Assembly: GCA_029262115.1 (NCBI GenBank)
Contig: JAJCZZ010000063.1
Span: 62,001-126,000 of the forward strand
Direction of reading: 5' to 3'
Source: Gemmatimonadota bacterium
GTDB taxonomy: Bacteria; Gemmatimonadota; Gemmatimonadetes; Longimicrobiales; Gaopeijiaceae
DNA: 64,000 bases
Within the stretch, counting starts at the first letter, position 1, and each line of letters opens with the position of its first letter. The notes under the pieces are model-generated. The model was not told the DNA's origin and did not search any database. It saw only the letters and a list, made by a program, of their open reading frames with translations. The position numbers were made by a program, and so were the translations under genes. Shown one piece after another: positions 1-7,110 of this stretch.

Positions 1-1
1 G

Positions 2-1282
2 GTCACGGGAGCCGCCGCGCTCGCGGGCACGGCGCCCGCGCTCCTGGCTCTCCGAACGGACCTCCGGAGCGTGATGGGGGGTCGATCCAGCGGCTCGGCA
101 CGGTCGGGCCGCCGCCTCGGCCGTTGGTTCCTCGCGACGCAGGTGACGCTGTCGACGGTTGGGCTCGTGGCTGCCCTCGTGATGGGCGGAGGCGTGCTCA
201 CGTCGGGTGACCTCATGGCCGACCTTCCGCTGGACGAGATCGTCCAGGGGCGGATCACTCCCGATCCCGAGCGGTATCCGAGCGCCGCGGATCGAGCGGT
301 TCTCGCACTCCTCGTAAGGGAGGCCGTCGAACAAGTGCCTGGGGTGACGACTGCCTCGGTCAGCGTGGGCATTCCCGTCTTCGGCAACCTGGGGGCACAA
401 CTGCGCCTTCCTGGTGACGACCCCGAACTACCAAAGCCTCAGGTCTTCCTCTGGGGCGGGGACGCACACACACCAGAGACGTACGGGCTGGAACTCCACT
501 CTGGTCGACTGCTGACCGACACAGACGGCGCGGCCGGCTCCGAAGCCGTGGTCGTCGTAAACGATGCCTTCGTGAAGCGATGGTTCGACGGTGGGAACGC
601 CCTCGGACGCAGGCTCAATCTCTCCGACGTTCACGGCGACGGAACATGGGCCACGGTCGTCGGGGTCGTTTCCGATCACTACCCGGACCGGCCGGGGCTG
701 CGTCCCGACCGCGTGATGGTGCCGCTGCATGCTCCAAAGGCGGAGTCCTTCTACGTGTCCGCACGTACGGGCGGCGATCCGGCGGAGCTGGTCCCCGCGC
801 TGCGTCGAGCAGTGGCGAACGTCGATCCCACGCTACCGTTGGACCAAACGCAAACGCTACGCGCCCTCACGGATTGGATGCAACGGATGCCCCGCTCCAT
901 GGCGCTCTTCGGCGCCCTCGGTGGCCTGGCCGGCGTTTTAGTTGCGGGCATTGGGCTGTACGGGATCGTGGCCTTCCAGGTCCGATCCCGGTTGAGAGAG
1001 ACCGGCGTGAGGATGGCGCTGGGTGCGCCCTCCGCGAGAATCTTGACAGAGATCCTGAGAGAGAGCCTCGTTCGGGTACTGCCCGCGACGGCCATCGGCT
1101 TGGCACTTGCCTACGTGATCGCTCCCGGGCTGGCAATGTTCGCCTTCGGGCGGCCACCGCGAGACGTGACCCCGTTCGTCGCCGCCGGCATGACGATGCT
1201 CATCATCACGCTCGTCGCGAGCTTCCTTCCGGCCCTCCGAGCGTCGCGGACCGAGCCACAACACGTCCTTCGGAGCGAATGA
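2..1282 (+). CDS. ADOP-family ABC permease, C-terminal part (partial)
   Basis: This is the end of a MacB/FtsX-type macrolide-export-like permease of the ADOP family. The frame is open to the first base of the window, so the gene begins upstream. The visible part has a transmembrane helix (LGRWFLATQVTLS region), a large periplasmic MacB-like core domain, and a C-terminal FtsX domain of three helices with the family phrase RLRETGVRMALGA. The stop overlaps the start of the following PadR gene (ATGA), so the two are very probably co-transcribed. The transported substrate cannot be told from the sequence; members usually act with a separate ATPase in efflux or envelope stress. Confidence 0.85.
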   Translation, partial: VTGAAALAGTAPALLALRTDLRSVMGGRSSGSARSGRRLGRWFLATQVTLSTVGLVAALVMGGGVLTSGDLMADLPLDEIVQGRITPDPERYPSAADRAVLALLVREAVEQVPGVTTASVSVGIPVFGNLGAQLRLPGDDPELPKPQVFLWGGDAHTPETYGLELHSGRLLTDTDGAAGSEAVVVVNDAFVKRWFDGGNALGRRLNLSDVHGDGTWATVVGVVSDHYPDRPGLRPDRVMVPLHAPKAESFYVSARTGGDPAELVPALRRAVANVDPTLPLDQTQTLRALTDWMQRMPRSMALFGALGGLAGVLVAGIGLYGIVAFQVRSRLRETGVRMALGAPSARILTEILRESLVRVLPATAIGLALAYVIAPGLAMFAFGRPPRDVTPFVAAGMTMLIITLVASFLPALRASRTEPQHVLRSE

Positions 1283-1605
1283 TGGGTCGAGACAATCTCG
1301 GTGAGTTCGAACAACTCCTCCTCATGGCCGTGCTGCACCTCGAGCCGGAGGCGTGGGGCTCGGAGATCCGCCGGGCGCTGAAAGAGCGGGCGGGTAGAAG
1401 GGCTTCGCTCGGAGCGATCTACGCCACCATCCGGCGGATGGCCGCCAAGGGCCTGGTCGAAGTCGAAGACGTCGCGTCTCCGAAGGGCGGACGGCCCCGT
1501 CGGTACGTCCGCGCGACGCCGGAAGGCATCGAGGCCGTTCGGCGCGCTCGCGAGTCTCTCATGGCGATGGCACACGGGCTGGACGAGCGTCTGGGGTCGA
1601 GTTGA
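1279..1605 (+). CDS. PadR-family transcriptional regulator
   Basis: A 108-residue winged-helix protein of PadR type. The N-terminal LGEFEQLLLMAVL helix, the recognition segment GAIYATIRRMAAKGLVEVE and the wing phrase GGRPRRYVRATPEG are typical. The ATG overlaps the stop of the upstream permease by four bases, which fixes the start; a second ATG follows at once. PadR proteins pair with ADOP permeases in many Gemmatimonadota and Acidobacteriota genomes and are presumed to repress the pair in response to a small molecule. Here the regulator follows its permease, the reverse of the order at 1656-4678. Confidence 0.9.
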   Translation: MMGRDNLGEFEQLLLMAVLHLEPEAWGSEIRRALKERAGRRASLGAIYATIRRMAAKGLVEVEDVASPKGGRPRRYVRATPEGIEAVRRARESLMAMAHGLDERLGSS

Positions 1606-1655
1606 GCCGGACGGGGCTGGGGGCTTGACGCAGCCGGCCCTCGTCAGCGCTGCCC

Positions 1656-4346
1656 CTACTCTCCCTTCAGGACTTCGGCAGGAGCGACGAGCCCTGCACG
1701 CCGTGCGGGAAGCACGGTCGAGACGACGGCCACGAGCAGGAGCGTCACCACCGCGGTACCAAATACCGCCGGATCGGTTGTTTCCACCCCGAAAAGAAGG
1801 TCGCGGACGGAACCCGTCAGGGCGAAGGCGACGACAAGGCCGGCTGCGATGCCGAGTCCGGTGAGGCCCACGGCGCGGCCCACCACCGACCTGAACAGTT
1901 GGCTGGCCTGGGCGCCCAAGGCGGCCCGGACCGCGAGGTCGCGCTTCCGCTGAGCAACATCGAAGGCCAGCAGAGCGTAGAGTCCCAGGGCGGCAACGAC
2001 TAGCGCCAGCCCGCCGAAGAGCCCGAACAGAACGGCCCCCAGGCGCCACGAGCGCGCTCGCAGATCGACAGCGTCCTGCAGCGGGGCAACCGAGGCGAAG
2101 CGCGCACTCGGAACGGCCGCGAGGAGCGTGCGACGAACGAGGTCGCTCGTACCGTTCGCTCCTTCAGCCATACGGACGACAAGCGTTTGGACGCGGAGGC
2201 CCTCGTTCGCCGGGTGGGCACCGGTGCTGTAGTAGAGCGGGCTCTCGGTTTCCAGGAGACCGGTCGAGCGGTGGTCGGCTATGACGCCGACCACGGTCGT
2301 GCACGGCACCTCTCCGTCCTCTCCTTCGCCGATGTAGATGCACCGTCCGAGGGCCCCGCCATCCGGGAAGGCCGCTGCGGCCAGGTCCTCCGTGAGAACA
2401 ACCACCGGCTGGGAGGCAAGCGCCATGTCGGCCTCGGTCAGCCCGCGCCCGCGTAGCACCCTCATACGCATCACGCCGAAGTAGTCCGCATCGGCGATGT
2501 AGTGGTACGGCCCGTGAGCGACGACGAGTGAATCCGCTCCTTCAGGGCGGAAGGTACGCCCCCATAGACCTCGCATTGGCGGAAGGCTGACCGTGGCGAC
2601 CCCGGCCACTCCCGGCAGTCCCGCAAGTCGCTCCGCGGCCTCTTGCACCCCCCGTGAGCTCTCCTCGCTGAACGTCCCACTTTCGGTCTCCAGCGTGGCT
2701 ACGAGTACACCCTCCGGATCGAAGCCGAGATCGAGGGAGTACACCTCCGCCAGGCTCTTCACGAACAGACCCGCTCCGACGAGGAGGACGACCGACATGG
2801 CCACCTGAGCGACCATGAGGCCGGACCGGAGACGGGCCGTGCGGGTCGACCTGGAGGCGGCCATACGGAGCTCGACGTCGAGGTTACCGCGTGCGGCCTG
2901 AACCGTCGGGAGGAGACCGGCCAGGGCCGTCGCGAGCACGGCCGCCCCGGCAGTGAACAGCATCACCCGCACGCCTCCCACGTCCGCCGCTCCAGCGAAG
3001 TCGGGAAGAAGAGTCCGGTAGAGGACCTCTCCTCCGATCCTGGCCGATACCAGCGCGGCCATCCCGGCAAACGCGGCCAGGACCGCGACCTCTGTGAGAA
3101 GCACAGTCCTGAGCGAGCGCTCGGAGATTCCCAGGGCCCGACGGATAGCCAGCTCCCTACGCCAACGGACTCCCCGGACGAGAAGCAGGTTGGCGACATT
3201 CGCGCAGGCGATGAGAAGGACGATCAGTGCCACGCCAGCGAGCCACCGCGTCACGGCGACCTCTCCGCCCGCGTTGAGCGCTCGCCCCGGCACGATGGAG
3301 CCTAGCGCCACCGATGCGTTCGAGTCGTACTGCCCCGCCTCGACGAGCTCGGCCCGACCCGCACGGTGCGCGGCCGTCGCCTCCGCCTCGGCTGCGACCA
3401 CCGACGATCCATCGGCGAGGCGGGCCACGACGGCCATCCAGAACCATCGGCGCGCGTTCTGCCATGCGGTGCCGCTACTGATTGCCTGAGCGGTTGTGAG
3501 TGGCACCCACACGTCCACCGGTGTCAGGATCGGGCCGGTGAAGCCGGGAGGGGCGACGCCGACAACCGTGTAGCGGCCGCCACCCAGGCGAACCTCGCTG
3601 CCGATCACACCGGGATCGCCTCCGAACCGACGCGTCCAGAAACCGTAGCTGAGGACGGTAGCAGGCTCGGGGGCGTCGATCACCTCCTCCTCGGGGCCGA
3701 AGAATCGACCCAGGTGAGGGCGCACGCCCAGGAGGGTGAAGAGGTTGCCTGCTGCGAGCTGCGCTTTCACACGTTCGGCAGACTCGCCGGAGCCGAGCGT
3801 CAGGGTGGTACCGCCGTACCCCGCCACCTCGGAGAAGCCGGTCAGCCCCACCAGATCCTGGTAGTCCGGATACGATGCGCTCGTACTGACCACCGGTCGG
3901 TCCGTGAACGGGGACACGCGATCGAAGTAGACCTGGACGACTTGGTCCGCGTCTTCCACATGCGCGGGCGGCTGGAGAAGAAGGCGGTCCACGACCGAGA
4001 ACATCGTGGCGTTCACACCGATGCCCAGCCCCAGCGTCGCGATCACTGTGAGCGCGAACCCGGGCGACCGCTTGGTGCTCCTCCAGGCGAAACGAAGACC
4101 GCTGACGATATCCGAACCCATCCGCCCCCTCCCCATGTCTCGACGTTGTCTCGATTCCGCCCGCATTCCGAGTGCGGGCGGCAACGATCTCAGTACCTGG
4201 CCCCAGTACCAGATTCGTGCGGCGATCCGACCATCGGCTCCTCGACGTGAGTACTCCTCCTGGAGATCGCCGAGGACCGGCCCGACCAGGTGATCCGGCA
4301 GCGCCCGCGAGAGCACCCACCTCGCCAGGCCGGGTGGCCGGCTCAC
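1656..4346 (-). CDS. ADOP-family ABC permease (full length)
   Basis: An 896-residue permease with the complete ADOP plan. Residues about 1-75 are the cytoplasmic prefix domain (start MSRPPGLARWVLSRALP), followed by a helix near 95-120, a MacB-like periplasmic core, a central FtsX domain, a second periplasmic domain and a C-terminal FtsX domain with RDLAVRAALGAQ. Its ATG overlaps the stop of the PadR gene at 4343 by four bases, so the order is padR then permease. The protein converges on the cassette at 2-1605 with about 50 bp between stops. The substrate is unknown; efflux or envelope stress is the family expectation. Confidence 0.92.
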   Translation of the reverse strand: MSRPPGLARWVLSRALPDHLVGPVLGDLQEEYSRRGADGRIAARIWYWGQVLRSLPPALGMRAESRQRRDMGRGRMGSDIVSGLRFAWRSTKRSPGFALTVIATLGLGIGVNATMFSVVDRLLLQPPAHVEDADQVVQVYFDRVSPFTDRPVVSTSASYPDYQDLVGLTGFSEVAGYGGTTLTLGSGESAERVKAQLAAGNLFTLLGVRPHLGRFFGPEEEVIDAPEPATVLSYGFWTRRFGGDPGVIGSEVRLGGGRYTVVGVAPPGFTGPILTPVDVWVPLTTAQAISSGTAWQNARRWFWMAVVARLADGSSVVAAEAEATAAHRAGRAELVEAGQYDSNASVALGSIVPGRALNAGGEVAVTRWLAGVALIVLLIACANVANLLLVRGVRWRRELAIRRALGISERSLRTVLLTEVAVLAAFAGMAALVSARIGGEVLYRTLLPDFAGAADVGGVRVMLFTAGAAVLATALAGLLPTVQAARGNLDVELRMAASRSTRTARLRSGLMVAQVAMSVVLLVGAGLFVKSLAEVYSLDLGFDPEGVLVATLETESGTFSEESSRGVQEAAERLAGLPGVAGVATVSLPPMRGLWGRTFRPEGADSLVVAHGPYHYIADADYFGVMRMRVLRGRGLTEADMALASQPVVVLTEDLAAAAFPDGGALGRCIYIGEGEDGEVPCTTVVGVIADHRSTGLLETESPLYYSTGAHPANEGLRVQTLVVRMAEGANGTSDLVRRTLLAAVPSARFASVAPLQDAVDLRARSWRLGAVLFGLFGGLALVVAALGLYALLAFDVAQRKRDLAVRAALGAQASQLFRSVVGRAVGLTGLGIAAGLVVAFALTGSVRDLLFGVETTDPAVFGTAVVTLLLVAVVSTVLPARRAGLVAPAEVLKGE

Positions 4347-4678
4347 GATCGGGCCCTGTCGCCGAGCGCGGGCAGGTCACCCCACAACCTGTCCAGGACC
4401 GCCCGATACGCGCGCAGAGCCTCCAGACCCTCAGGCTCGAGCCGGAAGTACTTCTTGGCCCGCCCTCCTCGTTCCGGCGTCGGATCTCCTACTGATCCGG
4501 CGATGTAGCCCCGCCGCTCCAGGCGCTCGAGCGCGGCGTAGACCGAACCGATCGCTACGTCGCGGCCGGTCCGAGCGGCCAGTTCTTCCCGAAGCCGTAC
4601 GCCATACGCGTCGGCGCCGAGGGTGGCCACCACCAGGAGAAGAATGTGTTCGAGGTCCGTCAGGGTCGGAAGCTCCAT
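4343..4678 (-). CDS. PadR-family transcriptional regulator (probably leaderless)
   Basis: A 111-residue PadR winged-helix regulator (MELPTLTDLEHILLLVVATL, then VYAALERLERRGYIAG and GGRAKKYFRLEPEG). It is the first gene of a two-gene unit with the downstream permease. There is no Shine-Dalgarno sequence before the ATG. A good sigma-70 promoter ends only five bases upstream, so the transcript probably starts at the start codon itself. A perfect dyad sits between the -35 and -10, which implies direct repression, most likely by PadR itself. Confidence 0.93.
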   Translation of the reverse strand: MELPTLTDLEHILLLVVATLGADAYGVRLREELAARTGRDVAIGSVYAALERLERRGYIAGSVGDPTPERGGRAKKYFRLEPEGLEALRAYRAVLDRLWGDLPALGDRARS

Positions 4679-4683
4679 GACGG

Positions 4684-4712
4684 TATTTATTCCTGTTGCA
4701 GGAATTTATCAA
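4684..4712 (-). promoter_or_regulatory. padR promoter with operator dyad in the spacer
   Basis: On the minus strand TTGATA (4712-4707) and TAAATA (4689-4684) are separated by exactly 17 bases. The spacer is filled by the dyad ATTCCTG-TTG-CAGGAAT at 4689-4705, with perfect 7-bp arms. The ATG begins five bases after the -10, where transcription should start, so the mRNA is predicted to be leaderless. The promoter and dyad are seen directly; PadR binding is inferred from position. Confidence 0.7.
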
Positions 4713-4778
4713 GAATGGAACGTGGTGCCGTGTAACACGCCCCGGTGGCTGCTCCCGCCAACCTACGTCGGGTGCGGA

Positions 4779-5408
4779 CTAATCCGTCTCGGGCGAGCCC
4801 AGCAATTCCAGCCAGGAGACCACCTTAGCATCGGCCGTGCGGCTCGTCGGATCCTCGGTCCCATCGGCGACACCTCCGGTCGCCGGGGCCCTGGATGAGT
4901 CGGGGCCCTCCATCACGATGATCTCTGCGGGCTCGCGGGGCCGGATCAGGCCGGAGGCTGGACCCTCGATCGCCGGGGGATCCGCCAGTTCCAACGCCAA
5001 CTCCTGTGAGTCGGTCACGACGAACGCATCAAAACGCTCCCGCAGGCGGGCGGGGCCCGACCAGCGATCTCCCGGTGGAGCCATCATCCACAGAATCAAC
5101 TTGGAATCGGGGTGCATTCTGCGAACTACCGGCAGCAGGTCCGGTGCGCCCACGAGGACCGTGGCGTAGGGACGGTTCGCACTCTCGTGTGGTAGCGCGC
5201 CCACGCCGTGGAGCATAAGTCCCGAATCGCTGACCTGGGATAGAGTCCGGACCTTCTGGAACAAGTGGCACTCGAACCTCTCGGACAGGCCCCTTGCAAC
5301 CCGCAGAACCGCGGCAGACACGGCGTCAGAACGGTTGATCGGATCGGTATCGCCCCCATACGGGAACGGTCGGTCCGGGTCGATGATGTGTATGATCGGT
5401 CGTTTCAC
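4779..5408 (-). CDS. Hypothetical protein, glycosyltransferase-like N-terminus
   Basis: I do not recognise this protein with certainty. It is 209 residues if started at the GTG at 5408, which has a GGAGG seven bases upstream; a longer ATG frame from 5447 has no such site. The N-terminus (KRPIIHIIDPDRPFPYGG) and the segment ATVLVGAPDLLPVVRRMHPDSK alternate beta strands and helices, as in the N-terminal Rossmann half of GT4-type glycosyltransferases. The usual C-terminal nucleotide-sugar domain is missing. The tail is acidic and proline-rich and probably disordered. It is divergent from the ANTAR regulator at 5625, which might regulate it or act with it. Confidence 0.6.
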   Translation of the reverse strand: MKRPIIHIIDPDRPFPYGGDTDPINRSDAVSAAVLRVARGLSERFECHLFQKVRTLSQVSDSGLMLHGVGALPHESANRPYATVLVGAPDLLPVVRRMHPDSKLILWMMAPPGDRWSGPARLRERFDAFVVTDSQELALELADPPAIEGPASGLIRPREPAEIIVMEGPDSSRAPATGGVADGTEDPTSRTADAKVVSWLELLGSPETD

Positions 5409-5624
5409 TCCACAGCCTCCGAGTCCATCGCCACCCATAAGAAACAATGGGGATGCGGTGGGCCCGAGCCGCCGTGGGTCGGATCCGCCTCGCCCTGAAA
5501 GTCCTCGCCCCCTTGGAGAGAACCCAGTCGAGCACCATCGACGTCGATGCGCTGTCAGTCTCGACAGTTACGTCGACCTGGAATATAGTCTTCGGCTCCC
5601 TCTGCTCAAACTGGACGAAGCCCC

Positions 5625-6230
5625 GTGGACTCACCCAGCCGTGTTCTCCTTGCCCACCGCGACGAGGGGGCTCGTGAGATTCTCGAGGCGATCCTCCACG
5701 CGCTGGGCCACACGATCCTTGCGACCGTATCCTCATACGACCGGCTCGTCGAGGAGGGCGAAAAGGGTGGTGCCGACGTCATCATCACGTCGGTGGAGAT
5801 CGAGGGCGGTGACGGGATCGACGCCCTGCTGAAGATCGCCGAAACGCACCCGGCTCCGGCCGTCGTGGTCGCCAAGCACAACCAGCTCGATCGGATCGAG
5901 AAGGCGCTGGAGGACCATGTGATGGCGTATCTCGTCGAGCCGATCAACGAAGATGAACTGCGGCCTACGATCTACCTGGTTCGCCGACGCTTTGCGCAGT
6001 TCGAGGAACTCAGAGAGCAGAACGAAACGCTCAAGGAGTCGCTGGAGGCTCGGAAGTTGGTGGAGCGAGCCAAAGGAAAGCTCATGGATCGCCACGACCT
6101 GACCGAGGAGGAGGCCTATCAGCGGCTACAGCGGACGGCGTCGAAGAACAGAAAAAAGCTCCGCGAGGTGGCCGAGGCGATCCTCATCACCGACGAGCTC
6201 GACGAGGAGAACGCGAAGGCGCGCGAGTGA
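5625..6230 (+). CDS. ANTAR-domain response regulator with degenerate receiver
   Basis: A 201-residue protein with a receiver-like fold (about 5-118), a coiled-coil linker (122-142) and an ANTAR RNA-binding domain (about 140-188, ERAKGKLMDRHDLTEEEAYQ). ANTAR proteins bind paired hairpins in mRNA leaders to prevent termination. The receiver has lost its chemistry. The phospho-acceptor position is Ser56 (ADVIITSVEI), the acidic pair is His11-Arg12, and the conserved Lys before Pro is Glu105 (YLVEPI). It therefore cannot work by normal Asp phosphorylation and is more like the pseudo-receiver of AmiR, which is controlled by protein binding. The start is a GTG. No two-hairpin target was found nearby. 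Confidence 0.9.
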   Translation: MDSPSRVLLAHRDEGAREILEAILHALGHTILATVSSYDRLVEEGEKGGADVIITSVEIEGGDGIDALLKIAETHPAPAVVVAKHNQLDRIEKALEDHVMAYLVEPINEDELRPTIYLVRRRFAQFEELREQNETLKESLEARKLVERAKGKLMDRHDLTEEEAYQRLQRTASKNRKKLREVAEAILITDELDEENAKARE

Positions 6231-6237
6231 GGACGCC

Positions 6238-7110
6238 TCAGCGTCCGGCTACCTCCAGTAGCCGTGTTCGTCGCTTCATGATGCGAGCGACTCCGTACAA
6301 CAGCGTCCCGACCGTTAGATAGGCGATCCACCCGCCGCTCAGTCGGCTCACCTCGGGATCCTGGACGGAGCGCACCACCACGACCGCCGTCGACGCGGCC
6401 ACGAATCCGTAGACCGCGGGATAGTCGCGACCGATCCATGCACGGATCGAGAACGTCAGGTCGGACGGCTGGAGACGGTGCAGGGCCGGCACGAACGCGG
6501 GGGTCCGGTCCGCCCACTCCCGGAACTGCGGTCCGAAGCGTTCCAGAAGAAAGCGCTCCTCGGCCATGATGACGCGTTCGTAGTAGAGCCAGAACGAAAA
6601 CAGGGTCACGCTGAGCCCGAGCAGGTGCCCCCCCAAGGCCGCGATGCCCATCCAGAGGAAGAAGTTCCCGAGGTAGAGCGGGTGCCGGACCACCGAGTAC
6701 AGGCCTCGCGTGTTGAGCGTCTCGGCCTTTGGCTCGGCCGTACCGCGACTGGACGTACCGCACGGGACCTTCCCCAGCGCCCACGCACGAACAAAGAGTC
6801 CGATAGCCCCAAGGAGCATACTCGCTCCTATCCACAGCGAGACTGCCCCCCCACCCCCCATGGGGTAGGGGTCGAGCGCCACTCCGGCCAGAATCACCGC
6901 CAGAACGAGCAGGGGCGCATAGCTGCGGCACCGAAACAGCATCTCCCCGGACCGGATGTACTCCGCGACGATGCCGGGGGCGGGCGGAGGTGGGCGCTCG
7001 GTGGGAGGCTCGGCCTCCACGGACAGGGCTGAGCGCTCCAGGTGGAGCCGCTGGGAAGCGGACGAAGGGCGTCCTTGACCGCCTCGGTCGGGCGCCGTGC
7101 TCCCCCTCAT
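6238..7110 (-). CDS. Isoprenylcysteine carboxyl methyltransferase-like membrane methyltransferase
   Basis: A 290-residue integral membrane protein of the ICMT/PEMT fold. The signature is the helix-turn RGLYSVVRHPLYLGNFFLW followed by EERFLLERFGPQFREWADRTP, which binds S-adenosylmethionine in this family. Two helices precede and two follow it. The ATG at 7110 overlaps the stop of the upstream S9 peptidase (ATGA) and has a G-rich ribosome site; an ATG at 7164 would overlap that gene by 58 bp and is less likely. The bacterial substrate is not known; phospholipid or isoprenoid methylation is possible. It converges with the ANTAR gene with seven bases between stops. Confidence 0.8.
   Translation of the reverse strand: MRGSTAPDRGGQGRPSSASQRLHLERSALSVEAEPPTERPPPPAPGIVAEYIRSGEMLFRCRSYAPLLVLAVILAGVALDPYPMGGGGAVSLWIGASMLLGAIGLFVRAWALGKVPCGTSSRGTAEPKAETLNTRGLYSVVRHPLYLGNFFLWMGIAALGGHLLGLSVTLFSFWLYYERVIMAEERFLLERFGPQFREWADRTPAFVPALHRLQPSDLTFSIRAWIGRDYPAVYGFVAASTAVVVVRSVQDPEVSRLSGGWIAYLTVGTLLYGVARIMKRRTRLLEVAGR

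Noticed and set aside
580-1278. Long open frame running into PadR from inside the permease
   Set aside because: It reads the permease in another frame, is Arg/Pro-rich with no family pattern, and the ATG at 1279 overlaps the permease stop in the usual way.
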